A DNA stretch of 51,132 nucleotides from Salinivirgaceae bacterium (GCA_016284875.1 JAEEPS010000014.1:1-51132), one strand, 5' to 3'. Shown: positions 15,845 to 24,339, counted from the stretch's first letter. Program-made: numbers and translations. Notes: generated by a model from the sequence alone, not told the origin.

Positions 15845-17188
15845 TCAAAAATCCGTGTGGTCAACAAAATCACCATTTTCAAAAGCATATTCATAGCAAA
15901 AATTCCGATGATTCTTTGGAACTCGAATTATGTTGTTGATTACGGTTGCACGTATGTCCCCATAAACATAGGGACACTCAAAACGCCACATTTTCCTGTC
16001 ATACACCCTATATACAATTATACCAAAACCATAAACAATATTTTGGTCAGGACAACGCATCGCAATTACAAGTTCGTCTATACCATCGCTGTCAAAATCG
16101 TGTTGACCAATGACATACTCATTTTTCCCTGACTCAAAAGATATATGTTCATCTTCATATTCCGAGTCCATAGGTTCCCATCCTACTTCATTAAACAAAA
16201 CACCTGTAAACTCACGATGTCCGCTTTCGTCAATTATTACACAATCCAGATACGACTGATTATAAAATAGAGAAACTTCCAACCTGCGGCCATCCTCGTA
16301 TATATAATCACCGCCATTAAGATTGTAAAGTTTCCATCTGTTCAACCCTGAGACAAAACACGTTTTGTTGCTTTTTACTGTTTGTCCTTTTGTGTCCTTG
16401 CTACTATTTACTTTCTTTTTCGCCAAGTTCGCATCTGTAACATCATCGCTCTCCTCAACAATCAGCCAATTCCCTTTTATCTTTTTGACAACCAAATATG
16501 AAGGGTATGTTTTCCTTGCCTCCTTTGCCGATGTTTGCACTAATTTGTCAAAATGCACTTTTACACTGCCATCAGTATTATTTGTCACTTCGAATTTTGA
16601 AATCATTTGCAAGAAATTAGGCGTTTTTGCGAACAAGTCACGCTTGGACTTGACAATCATTTCAGGTGTGTATGTCTGCTGATAATATTTTACTTGCGAA
16701 GCGTATATGCTGGCGAAATCCTCGGCTTTCTTTGAATTATGAATCTCATCCCACTTCTTTGCCAAATCAATGGCTATCTCTGTGGTTGTTTTTGTTTTGC
16801 CATTTGATGTTTTCGTGGTTTGTGTCTGACTAACAGCACTATTACGTTCACTCGTCCGCGTAACCATTAAAACGACAAATACGATAAGCATTACTGCGGC
16901 TATAGAGCACATCACAATAGCCAATACGCTTATTCCGCTTTTTCGTTCGGTACTGCTATTGCTCTCCGACTTACAATCTTGAATTGAAGCATCTTCTGAT
17001 GCGAATTTTTCACTCCAAACAGATTGTTCATCGTGTATGGGGACTGATTCTAACGGTGGCTCCGCTTCTTTGTCAGTTTCTATTTTTTGCGACGTATTTA
17101 CAGGATGCCCAAATATAGGTTTTCCGCATTGTGGACAAAATTTGTCATTGGCACTTATTTTTGTGCCACAGTATATACAGAAATTCAT
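15845..17188 (-). CDS. Zinc-ribbon membrane protein with large extracytoplasmic part, unknown function
   Basis: A 447-residue protein. The N-terminus is a zinc ribbon: FCIYCG and FCPQCG give cysteines 4, 7, 18 and 21. A polar linker follows, then one membrane helix at about 82-105 (SVLAIVMCSIAAVMLIVFVVLMV). After it comes an NTF2-like region (about 130-235; AKKWDEIHNSKKAEDFASIYA). The C-terminal domain contains QHDFDSDGIDELVIAM, an FG-GAP/calcium-loop-like motif. The arrangement puts the zinc ribbon in the cytoplasm and the rest in the periplasm. I cannot assign a function. It is the third gene of a three-gene run (740-residue lipoprotein, small zinc-ribbon protein, this), 33 nt after the previous gene. 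The region is AT-richer than the flanking enzyme genes. Confidence 0.75.
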   Translation of the reverse strand: MNFCIYCGTKISANDKFCPQCGKPIFGHPVNTSQKIETDKEAEPPLESVPIHDEQSVWSEKFASEDASIQDCKSESNSSTERKSGISVLAIVMCSIAAVMLIVFVVLMVTRTSERNSAVSQTQTTKTSNGKTKTTTEIAIDLAKKWDEIHNSKKAEDFASIYASQVKYYQQTYTPEMIVKSKRDLFAKTPNFLQMISKFEVTNNTDGSVKVHFDKLVQTSAKEARKTYPSYLVVKKIKGNWLIVEESDDVTDANLAKKKVNSSKDTKGQTVKSNKTCFVSGLNRWKLYNLNGGDYIYEDGRRLEVSLFYNQSYLDCVIIDESGHREFTGVLFNEVGWEPMDSEYEDEHISFESGKNEYVIGQHDFDSDGIDELVIAMRCPDQNIVYGFGIIVYRVYDRKMWRFECPYVYGDIRATVINNIIRVPKNHRNFCYEYAFENGDFVDHTDF

Positions 17189-17221
17189 TTAAAATGCCGT
17201 TTTATATATTTAACCAACTAA

Positions 17222-17620
17222 TTATAAGAACAATGCAGCAATACCGCCAATGATAAACAAAAGGATTATTATATCAATAAAGGAAATAATCAGTCCCGCA
17301 AAAGCCATTCCCCGTGGTGCCTTGAACAAACCTAAAAACGATAATACAGTTCCTAAAATCCATAAAATCCATCCTATGCCTGGCACCCAACCAAAAAACA
17401 AACCAAGCAACGCACAAATAAAACCTGACTTACCTAATCCATTTGATTGCTGCTGAACTATGACTGTTGTGGGTTGTTGCTGAAAAACAGGTTGCTGTGC
17501 AACAACTTGTGGTCGCTTATCTTGCGGTTCTGTCCGTACCTTATTAAGGGAAATACCACAATTGCCGCAAAAGTTCGCTTCATCTGGCATTTGTGCCCCA
17601 CAATTATCACATTGTTTCAT
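17222..17620 (-). CDS. Small zinc-ribbon membrane protein
   Basis: A 132-residue protein with an N-terminal zinc ribbon (QCDNCG and FCGNCG; cysteines 4, 7, 18 and 21), a Gln-rich linker (VAQQPVFQQQPTTVIVQQQ) and two or three membrane helices: FICALLGLFFGWVPGIGWILWILGTVLSF forms one or two, IISFIDIIILLFIIGGIAALFL the last. The N-terminal motif is closely similar to that of the neighbouring 447-residue protein. Zinc-ribbon/DUF4190-like proteins of this kind are widespread and uncharacterised. It lies 53 nt after the 740-residue lipoprotein gene. Confidence 0.75.
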   Translation of the reverse strand: MKQCDNCGAQMPDEANFCGNCGISLNKVRTEPQDKRPQVVAQQPVFQQQPTTVIVQQQSNGLGKSGFICALLGLFFGWVPGIGWILWILGTVLSFLGLFKAPRGMAFAGLIISFIDIIILLFIIGGIAALFL

Positions 17621-17673
17621 ACTGCTTTAATTCGTATTTAATTGTTTCTTATACCCAAAAATAATAAACAGCA

Positions 17674-19896
17674 TTAAAAATCCCACATTAAACTATTCAT
17701 AATATCATTATATGAATCATCAATATCTTCATAATCGCTATGGTCACGAATTTCAACAACAGTGTTGTTTTTGAATTTAATGTATTTGTACTTCACTTTA
17801 TTTCGCATATGTCGTTTAATGTCTCCCTCAAAAGCGCCTCCAAATGCCTGCAATAGAGCAATGGCAAGGACTTCTTCACCACTACTTGAATTGCTAATCA
17901 TACCATTAGTTGCATCATTAAATGCTGGCAATAATTTGTTCGGGTCATACTCCCAAACCTCAATGGTGTTGCCTTTATAGTCGTGACTTACCGAAGTTCT
18001 ATAAACCGATTGGTCTGCAATCTCCTTCACCATCTGTTTTGTCATTCCTATTTCCAAAATGCCGTTAGCGAGTTTTGTCCCTTTGGCTTGCCCATATTTT
18101 GCTATCAGCCGTTTCCTTTTTTGCTCTTTTTCAAAAGTTTCCCTTATGTAATTCAGTCTTTCATTCAGTTTCTTATCTTCATCAATATAATCAGGTCTCG
18201 CATTTTGGGCGTATTCATACCACCGTTTGGCATCTTCGTATTTCTGTGATTGAAATGCGTTATCTCCGTTTTTTACATACGAATAATATACGTTCTCCTT
18301 TTGTTTTTCTTCGGCAAGTTTTCTCTTTGCCGTAGGGGTGTTTTCTTTTTCAATTATCCATAATTGCGTAAGTGTCAATTGGTATTTGTCCAACCAGTTG
18401 CCATTTGCTGTGCTTCTGTCGGCAAACGTGGTTGTTCCTTCAATGAAAGCACCTCCTGTAGTCTTTCCTGACACATCGCCCTTAAACACATCACCATTTA
18501 CATATCGGTACACACCTATTTGCGGCTTCACCTTTCCATTGCTTACTTCAAAAGTTCCATTGAAACTATTTCCGTTTGTATATTGAATTTCAATATTTTG
18601 GGATTTTTTTAGATATTCATCGATATTCCACCACTCAATTTTTGAAAAATCGTCCGAACTCAAAGACAGCGTTTCGTCCTTTACACCCGAATCACTGCAA
18701 ATCAGTTTGATATTATAATTGGCACCTGCCTTTTCTATGGTTACTTCTTTGTAGGGGCCTGTTTTGTATGTCCGTTTACCAACTTTCTGAATATAATCCA
18801 CATATATTCCATTCTTCTCTGGCTCCACTTGTCCCACAAACGAATATTCCGTAGTCGTTATTTTTGCCCTTGCGGCGCTTAACAGCAATTTGTCAATATC
18901 GCTGTACGACTTCATAACAAGGTCTTTGTTCAATGGAATTTCGATTTTTGATTTGCTATGATTGGCATCATCTAAAGTGAGCAAATACGTCATTCCTGAT
19001 TGGATTGTTGGTGCTATTGATTCACTTTTGGCAATAGTGACAGGCGTTTTGTAGTAATGCGGGACATAGTAATTTATATCAAGCACATTTACAGACAAAT
19101 CTGTGGCTTTTTTGGGTATCAGTGTAAAAGTATAACTTTTTTCTTCATTTGCAACTCTAAACGTACCCTTTATTCTACCATATTTGTTAGTCCAAACGCC
19201 ATAAACTTCCAACGATTGATTAGTTGCTTCCGTTACTGTTCCATCTAAAATTATTTCTTTATTTGAAATGCAGGATATTGTAATTGGCTGATTGGTAGCA
19301 ACCATCTTTTTGCGGGTATAACAATTCACGATATAATCATTTTTCGGATACTCAATATATTTTTCTCTGCTTCCCCGCTCTCTTTGTGGCTTGTTCACAT
19401 TAAAATTGTTGTCTCCTTCATTCAAGTTCTTCACGTATATTTGACCACTTGTAAGTTCCTGGTCGGGTACAATATATTCCTTACCTTTCATTGAAGCCTT
19501 TATGCGCCCGACAAGTTCATAATTCCGCATTGCGTATTCGAATGGGATTTTGGATTTGGTTTTGAATGTGCCGCCATTGGCAAACGAACATATTTCGTAA
19601 TTGCCTTGCACTGCCTCACCTTGCACGGTCTTGCTTGCAAATGCAGTTTCGCCATCCTTGTATTTTAAAACTGGCGTCAACTCAATCTGTGCAAATTTGT
19701 AGAAATATTTTGGTGGAAATGTTACTGTTATCTCCACTTCCAAACTGTCATTACGCAATTCAAGTTTTTCGGGATTTACACTCCATTGAACATTTTTGGC
19801 TTTATCCGCCATTTTGCTCAAACCTCCGCAACTTGTCACAATCGCAAAACAAACGATTCCTGTAAATATGACTGTGCTGTCTTTTAAACGCCTCAT
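17674..19896 (-). CDS. Large lipoprotein with MORN-like repeats and TPR-like segment
   Basis: A 740-residue lipoprotein (AIVTSCGGLSK, Cys23). The N-terminal part (about 30-170) looks like the beta-sandwich found in Bacteroidetes OmpA-like and gliding-type proteins (SVNPEKLELRNDSLEVEITV). A long middle region has no recognisable family. Around 430-520 are MORN-like repeats: YTNGNSFNGTFEVSNG, YRYVNGDVFKGDVSGK and the following FIEGTTTFADRSTANG. A TPR-like pair follows (NAFQSQKYEDAKRWYEYAQN). The C-terminal 140 residues are charged. First gene of the run with the two zinc-ribbon proteins, which suggests a joint envelope role, but that is inference. AT-rich compared with the enzyme genes. Confidence 0.7.
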   Translation of the reverse strand: MRRLKDSTVIFTGIVCFAIVTSCGGLSKMADKAKNVQWSVNPEKLELRNDSLEVEITVTFPPKYFYKFAQIELTPVLKYKDGETAFASKTVQGEAVQGNYEICSFANGGTFKTKSKIPFEYAMRNYELVGRIKASMKGKEYIVPDQELTSGQIYVKNLNEGDNNFNVNKPQRERGSREKYIEYPKNDYIVNCYTRKKMVATNQPITISCISNKEIILDGTVTEATNQSLEVYGVWTNKYGRIKGTFRVANEEKSYTFTLIPKKATDLSVNVLDINYYVPHYYKTPVTIAKSESIAPTIQSGMTYLLTLDDANHSKSKIEIPLNKDLVMKSYSDIDKLLLSAARAKITTTEYSFVGQVEPEKNGIYVDYIQKVGKRTYKTGPYKEVTIEKAGANYNIKLICSDSGVKDETLSLSSDDFSKIEWWNIDEYLKKSQNIEIQYTNGNSFNGTFEVSNGKVKPQIGVYRYVNGDVFKGDVSGKTTGGAFIEGTTTFADRSTANGNWLDKYQLTLTQLWIIEKENTPTAKRKLAEEKQKENVYYSYVKNGDNAFQSQKYEDAKRWYEYAQNARPDYIDEDKKLNERLNYIRETFEKEQKRKRLIAKYGQAKGTKLANGILEIGMTKQMVKEIADQSVYRTSVSHDYKGNTIEVWEYDPNKLLPAFNDATNGMISNSSSGEEVLAIALLQAFGGAFEGDIKRHMRNKVKYKYIKFKNNTVVEIRDHSDYEDIDDSYNDIMNSLMWDF

Positions 19897-20319
19897 AACT
19901 TATTAAATTTTAATTTGTTAAAAAATAAATGAAACTCACAAGTATGCGTTTTGGTTGGATTGGGTTTGCGCTATATAAAATGTGAGCGCGAACTTTCATC
20001 GTTCTATCTGGTCACTAAAGGATAAAACTGGACTACCTCATACTTCCAAATATACCGAAAAAGCCCGCGCTTAACGCGAGCATTTTGGCTTTTTCTTTGG
20101 AAGTATTTTTCGCCTCTAAAAAAGTGTCCAGTTTTTTTAGTGACCAAATAATAAAGCAAAACGCTATAAATCAATATGTCTTTAAAATGCGCATCACAAT
20201 ATGCGCTTGTTCATCATAAGCAAATCGTTTTTAACATTAAACATTTGTTCAAAGATAAATATGTTCTGTGTGAAATAAAAATGTTTTTTGAATATGCCGC
20301 GCAAAAGCCCCGCTTTCCG
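19897..20319. other. Intergenic region with MITE-like element
   Basis: 423 bp without a credible gene on either strand. It holds the upstream region of the 740-residue lipoprotein, a 138-bp palindromic element, a small dyad GCGCAT-CACAAT-ATGCGC (20189-20206), and from about 20278 the left end of the tandem RhuM duplication. Confidence 0.6.
20009..20146. mobile_element. MITE-like palindromic element
   Basis: The ends are inverted: TGGTCACTAAA (20009-20019) with TTTAGTGACCA (20136-20146), then AAAACTGGAC (20024-20033) with GTCCAGTTTT (20126-20135). Further in, TACTTCCAAA (20041-20050) pairs with TTTGGAAGTA (20096-20105) and AAAAAGCC (20058-20065) with GGCTTTTT (20087-20094), around a CGCG-CTTAA-CGCG centre. 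The whole 138 bp can fold on itself with a few bulges. It encodes nothing. No target-site duplication was recognised. A terminator-like core cannot be excluded. Confidence 0.55.
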
Positions 20320-21171
20320 CTATCTTACAGCATTAAGCACCGTTTCGGGCAGCGTCCCCAAAAGGGTTATGGCAGAGAGTTTGCGGCCAATGTCTTTGAG
20401 CGAGTGGCCGCAGTGGTAAAGGTTGTTATCGACAATGAGCCAGCGGTCGTGCGACGGGGTGCTCCAAATGTGAGTGTTAATCGGCTCTACGCCTGTTGTA
20501 CTATTGTGGATATTGCGCAGTGCGGCAAGGTCTTTGCCAGAATAAATGTCGGCGGTAACGCCTGCGCTGCGTACATCAAGCATTTCAAACGTAGCGGCAT
20601 CAACGTATGCGTCAATGATAATAACCCGCTGCGTGGCGGTTTTTATGAGTTTTTCAAGCAACACCCGCGCCTCAAAAAACTGTCCGTCGAAAAACACTTG
20701 TTCAACGGGCAAGGCGTTGGTGCGCACAAAGAAGTCGATTTTTTGTTGGTGGTCGGCAAGTATTTTCCGCTGTGTTTCGATTTGGTTTTCAATGTTGGCA
20801 AGTCGGCTATTCAAAGCGTATCCTCTTAAAAGATAGTCTTTTAAAATGCTTGTTGCCCATATTCTGAATTGTGTGCCTCTTTGGCTTTTGACACGATAAC
20901 CTACAGAAATAATAACATCGAGATTGTAATATTGGGTTCGGTATTTTTTCCCGTCTGCGGCAGTTGTCAAGTAATCCTTGACAACTGAATTTTTATCTAA
21001 TTCCCTCTCTTTAAATATGTTATTAATATGAAGGCTGACATTTTGTTTGGTAGTCTCAAAAAGTACGGTCATTTGCTGTTGCGTGAGCCACACAGTTTCC
21101 TCGCTTAACCGCACTTCTAGTTTTACGGCTTCGTCAGGTTGGTAAAGTATGATTTCGTTTCTATCGGTCAT
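20320..21171 (-). CDS. RhuM-like protein with PLD-like C-terminal domain, copy 1
   Basis: The start is set at 21171 (MTDRNEIILYQPDEAV), where both tandem copies begin to align; the upstream extension to 21228 runs through the promoter. The 283-residue product has a Virulence_RhuM/ORF6N-type N-terminal domain (about 1-140: VRLSEETVWLTQQQMTVLF, TTKQNVSLHINNIF, YYNLDVIISVGYRVKSQRGTQ), a short coiled coil (about 145-175), and a C-terminal phospholipase-D-like domain (about 180-283: QRVIIIDAYVDAATFEMLD, then HDRWLIVDNNLYHCG). The HDRWLIVD stretch is a HxRx4D variant of the HxK motif. The N-terminus resembles DNA-binding antirepressor-type domains. Role unknown; proteins with this pairing occur in Bacteroidetes accessory regions. 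Confidence 0.8.
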   Translation of the reverse strand: MTDRNEIILYQPDEAVKLEVRLSEETVWLTQQQMTVLFETTKQNVSLHINNIFKERELDKNSVVKDYLTTAADGKKYRTQYYNLDVIISVGYRVKSQRGTQFRIWATSILKDYLLRGYALNSRLANIENQIETQRKILADHQQKIDFFVRTNALPVEQVFFDGQFFEARVLLEKLIKTATQRVIIIDAYVDAATFEMLDVRSAGVTADIYSGKDLAALRNIHNSTTGVEPINTHIWSTPSHDRWLIVDNNLYHCGHSLKDIGRKLSAITLLGTLPETVLNAVR

Positions 21172-21210
21172 AAAATCTTGTCCGTCAATGATATTTTGCG
21201 CAAAGCAACA

Positions 21211-21218
21211 CAAATGTA
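21211..21218 (-). promoter_or_regulatory. -7-type promoter element of RhuM copy 1
   Basis: Minus-strand TACATTTG, an exact TAnnTTTG match, 39 nt before the start. The same element in the same place precedes copy 2. Confidence 0.5.
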
Positions 21219-21280
21219 TAAAAGTCAATTTGAAAAAAGAAAATGTTTTTGAATATGCGTTAGAAAGCGCCGTATTGCCG

Positions 21281-22108
21281 CTATCTTACAGCATTGAGCA
21301 CCGTTTCGGGCTGTGTTCCCATAAGTGTGATTGCAGAGAGTTTACGGCCAATGTCTTTGAGCGAGTGCCCGCAGTGGTAAAGGTTGTTATCGACAATGAG
21401 CCAGCGGTCGTGCGACGGGGTGCTCCAAATGTGAGTGTTAATCGGCTTAACGCCTGCTGTACTATTGTGGATATTGCGCAGTGCGGCAAGGTCTTTGCCT
21501 GAATAAATATCCGCGGTAACGCCTGCGCTGCGCACATCGAGCATTTCAAACGTGGCGGCATCAACGTATGCGTCAATGATAATAACCCGCTGCGTGGCGG
21601 TTTTTATGAGTTTTTCGAGCAACACCCGCGCTTCAAAAAACTGTCCGTCGAAAAACACTTGTTCAATGGGCAGGGCGTTGGTGCGCACAAAGAAGTCGAT
21701 TTTGTTTTCGGCATCAGTCATTCGCTGTTCAAGCCTTTCAAAACGCTGATTAACAGCATATCCTTTAAGCAAATAATCTTTCAGAACACGGTTTGCCCAT
21801 TGGCGAAACAAAATTCCTTTTTGCGACTTTACTCTGTATCCGACAGACAAAATCATATCGAGATTATAATACTCAACTTTGTATGTTTTGCCATCGTTGG
21901 CAGTTGTCGCAAATTTTGCGACAACTTGAAAAGTCGACAATTCTTCTGCAAGAGCATTGGCAATGTGCTTTCCTATGGTTTTTACATCACGTCCAAATAA
22001 TGTGGCCATTTGATTTCTATTAAGCCACACAGTTTCCTCGCTTAACCGCACTTCGAGTTTTACGGCTTCGTCAGGTTGGTAAAGTATGATTTCGTTTCTA
22101 TCGGTCAT
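21281..22108 (-). CDS. RhuM-like protein with PLD-like C-terminal domain, copy 2
   Basis: 275 residues from the ATG at 22108; the longer frame to 22186 crosses the promoter and the terminator of the upstream gene. The first ~30 residues and the PLD-like C-terminus are nearly identical to copy 1. The centre differs: NRNQMATLFGRDVKTIGKHIANAL, then AEELSTFQVVAKFATTANDG and LEQRMTDAENKI in place of the copy 1 segments. It keeps YYNLDMILSVGYRVKSQKG and HDRWLIVD. The swap falls on the predicted recognition helix, so the two copies may bind different targets. It has its own promoter and lies 52 nt upstream of the copy 1 promoter region. Confidence 0.8.
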   Translation of the reverse strand: MTDRNEIILYQPDEAVKLEVRLSEETVWLNRNQMATLFGRDVKTIGKHIANALAEELSTFQVVAKFATTANDGKTYKVEYYNLDMILSVGYRVKSQKGILFRQWANRVLKDYLLKGYAVNQRFERLEQRMTDAENKIDFFVRTNALPIEQVFFDGQFFEARVLLEKLIKTATQRVIIIDAYVDAATFEMLDVRSAGVTADIYSGKDLAALRNIHNSTAGVKPINTHIWSTPSHDRWLIVDNNLYHCGHSLKDIGRKLSAITLMGTQPETVLNAVR

Positions 22109-22146
22109 AAAATCTTGCCCGTCAATGATATTTAGCGCAGAGCAAC

Positions 22147-22154
22147 ACAAATGT
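22147..22154 (-). promoter_or_regulatory. -7-type promoter element of RhuM copy 2
   Basis: Minus-strand TACATTTG, 38 nt before the start, duplicated with the gene. Confidence 0.5.
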
Positions 22155-22161
22155 ATAAAAA

Positions 22162-22196
22162 AAACGAACCCGTGAGAGCCACTCACGAGTTCGTTT
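22162..22196 (-). terminator. Rho-independent terminator of GH97 gene
   Basis: AAACGAAC plus CGTGAG pair with CTCACG plus GTTCGTTT across a short loop. On the minus strand eight T follow directly. It lies 20 nt past the GH97 stop at 22217. Confidence 0.85.
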
Positions 22197-22216
22197 CAAT
22201 CAATTACGGTTTCAAT

Positions 22217-24163
22217 TTACTTCGTAATCACCACACCGCCGTTGCACGGAATGGTGATTGCCATTTGCTGTTTCTTGTTTATTTTCAAATCTTTAACACT
22301 GCCGTTTAAATTGGCGTCGTCGCTGTAGAGTTTGACTGTCTGATTGGCATCAAACATCGGCAGGTTCAAGTTGAGTTTCAGCGGCTCTTTCTGTGCGTTG
22401 ATACCCACCACGAACCATTTGTCAGCGTGGCGGCGCGCCAGAACAGCGTACTTGCCAGGATATCCGTCAATAAACTTCACCTCGTCCCAAGTTGTCGGCA
22501 CTTGTTTCATAAAATCGATAGCCCACGCAGGCGCGTCAGTAAGGTTGTTCGGTGCCATAGCAAAGTGGTTTACAGCCGTTTGGAACATAACCGAAATGGC
22601 CAGAGCAAACACGTCGGAAGTGCGGCGGGTGTTGCCGTGGGTGTTGTCGTAGGCGTAGTGCTTGTTGAGCGTGCTGCCGCCCCAGTCCATACTGCCAACG
22701 GTATTGCGAATGAACGGGTGCAGAGTGGCGCAGAAGGCCTCGTTGTCGCACTCGTTTTGGCCAAAGGCAAGATTCTCGCTTGCGCGGACGGCCTCACAAG
22801 CCGCAAAGTTCGGGTACATCCGTTCCCAACCGCGCGGAAGCGTGCAGCCGTGGAAGATTACAAGCAAACCAAAGTCGTTGGCGTCGGTCAGAATATCCTC
22901 GTAGAGTTGCATCATCTGCTGCTTGTCGCTGCCAAAGAAATCCACCTTAATTCCGCGAATACCAATGCTTTGCATCCATTTCATTTCGGCGCGGCGTGCG
23001 ATGATGTTGTCCATCTTTCCGCGTGGCGACTGCGGTGCGTCGTTCCAATAGCCGTTCGAGTTGTACCACAGGAAGATACCTACGTTTTTCTGCTTTCCAT
23101 AGTCGGCCAGTTCCTTGATTTTGTCGCGTCCGATTTGAGTGTCCCAAAGCGCGTCAATCAGCACAGTCTCAAATTTCATTTCAGCCGAAAAATCGATGTA
23201 TTTCTTTTGCACATCGTAGTTGGTGTTGCCGTCCATACCGATAATCCACGACCACGAGCCGCGTCCGTACTTGTATTCCTGCGATGCCTCGTAGAGAGGT
23301 TTCACGTAGTCGAAGGCCACTGTTGTTTCAACAATCGGCGCCAAAGTTTTTCCTAAAGTGATTGTGCGCCAAGGTGTTGACGATGGAAGCGACATTCCAG
23401 GTGTCGATGAGCCCAAACCGTTCATCTCGCCCTCTTGCGGCAGACCGATAGTGTAGAGTCCACCGTTGCCGCCCATCAGTCGGCCACCAAAGTAGCGGCC
23501 GTTCACGCCAGTTTCCGAAATCAGAATCCAGCCTTTGTCGGCATTCTTGAACAAGCAAGGGAAGGTGTAGCCTTGTCCCCAACCGTTCTTTCCAAGTGCA
23601 TCGTCCGCAGTGTAATGCGTCTCGTACGAAGGTGTTGTACGCGCGAAACCGCCCATCGGGGTGGCCTGCGGGCAAAGGAACGTGGTGGTGCCTTCAGGCA
23701 AGCGGAATCCCGAAGCCTCTTCTTTGACCACGCAGCAGAACGTAGGACGTTGACTCATAAGATTATAACGGAACACAACATCGCGGTTCGATACATAGAA
23801 CTCAACGCTGTAGATGTTTTTGCCGTCCTTGCCGAAGGTGAAAATGCCGCCGTTGGCCTCAACGTCAATCTTGCTCTGCTTCGAGTTGCGCAGCGTGTAA
23901 CTGTCGGTGTATTTCAGGTCTTCCTTGCTGTCAGTCAGCGACATACCGTTGGTGTAGTCGCCCAAATCGAGCACCAAACCCAGCGGCGACTGCTCAAGAA
24001 ACGCCTCGCCGTTCAGTTTCACCGAGTACGACGGCTTGCCATCAGCATCCGACACGGTTACAACTATCTGTCCATCAGGACTTTTAATCTCTTTCTCTGT
24101 CGATTGCGCACCAAAGAATCCGCACGCCAAAACCAGACCTAATAAAACCTTTTTCATTTGCAT
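22217..24163 (-). CDS. Glycoside hydrolase family 97 (probable alpha-galactosidase), secreted
   Basis: A 648-residue exported enzyme (signal peptide about 1-22; the start may be the next ATG at 24157). The N-terminal GH97 sandwich is about 25-280 (KEIKSPDGQIVVTVSDADGK, then PLGLVLDLGDY). A TIM barrel follows with TVLIDALWD, FLWYNSNGYWN, GIRGIKVDFFGSDKQ, FHGCTLPRGWERMYPN and ACEAVRASE. A C-terminal beta domain closes it. The Asp in KVDFF and the Glu in CEAV stand at the positions used by the retaining alpha-galactosidase branch, as opposed to the inverting SusB-type alpha-glucosidases. That assignment is by motif recall. It shares an upstream palindrome with the GH2 gene. Calcium dependence is known for the family. 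Confidence 0.9.
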   Translation of the reverse strand: MQMKKVLLGLVLACGFFGAQSTEKEIKSPDGQIVVTVSDADGKPSYSVKLNGEAFLEQSPLGLVLDLGDYTNGMSLTDSKEDLKYTDSYTLRNSKQSKIDVEANGGIFTFGKDGKNIYSVEFYVSNRDVVFRYNLMSQRPTFCCVVKEEASGFRLPEGTTTFLCPQATPMGGFARTTPSYETHYTADDALGKNGWGQGYTFPCLFKNADKGWILISETGVNGRYFGGRLMGGNGGLYTIGLPQEGEMNGLGSSTPGMSLPSSTPWRTITLGKTLAPIVETTVAFDYVKPLYEASQEYKYGRGSWSWIIGMDGNTNYDVQKKYIDFSAEMKFETVLIDALWDTQIGRDKIKELADYGKQKNVGIFLWYNSNGYWNDAPQSPRGKMDNIIARRAEMKWMQSIGIRGIKVDFFGSDKQQMMQLYEDILTDANDFGLLVIFHGCTLPRGWERMYPNFAACEAVRASENLAFGQNECDNEAFCATLHPFIRNTVGSMDWGGSTLNKHYAYDNTHGNTRRTSDVFALAISVMFQTAVNHFAMAPNNLTDAPAWAIDFMKQVPTTWDEVKFIDGYPGKYAVLARRHADKWFVVGINAQKEPLKLNLNLPMFDANQTVKLYSDDANLNGSVKDLKINKKQQMAITIPCNGGVVITK

Positions 24164-24225
24164 AGTGTTGATTACGTGTTGTTTATAAATTGTATTAATA
24201 GGTTCCCCTCATCGAATTGTTAACA

Positions 24226-24233
24226 CAAATGTA
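24226..24233 (-). promoter_or_regulatory. -7-type promoter element of GH97 gene
   Basis: Minus-strand TACATTTG, 62 nt before the GH97 start. The palindrome at 24249-24267 lies 15 nt upstream of it, where an activator or repressor could act. Confidence 0.5.
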
Positions 24234-24248
24234 ATCAAAATTTTTATA

Positions 24249-24267
24249 AAAAGTAAAAAATACTTTT
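24249..24267. promoter_or_regulatory. Operator-like palindrome AAAAGTA-N5-TACTTTT upstream of GH97
   Basis: Identical 7-bp arms and 5-bp spacing to the dyad at 15587-15605 before GH2. It is 85 nt from the GH97 start (83 nt in the GH2 case). The region is AT-rich, which raises the chance of coincidence. Confidence 0.5.
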
Positions 24268-24299
24268 ATTATTTTTTGAGAAGAGAAATCAGGCGGATA

Positions 24300-24329
24300 T
24301 TGTTTATTGATGGTAAAAATGTATTTTTG
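24300..24329 (+). promoter_or_regulatory. Promoter of fic
   Basis: TTG at 24300-24302, exactly 19 nt, then TATTTTTG at 24322-24329: a full Bacteroidetes promoter. Transcription would start about 24336, a few bases before a hairpin. Confidence 0.65.
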
Positions 24330-24339
24330 TTGGCAAAAT

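Larger units (their letters stand above)
20278..22160. repeat. Tandem duplication of a ~960-bp RhuM/PLD gene unit
   Basis: The sequence from about 20278 and from about 21240 is repeated head to tail, including the 3' flank (AAAATGTTTTTTGAATATGC versus the same with one T less), the C-terminal half of the gene (about 430 bp, nearly identical), the first ~100 bp of the gene and the upstream flank with its promoter (CAACACAAATGTATAAAA in both). The middle part, encoding the central segment of the N-terminal domain and the linker, differs strongly between the copies. Confidence 0.85.

Noticed and set aside
20009..20146. Complete insertion sequence
   Set aside because: No transposase frame lies between the inverted ends.
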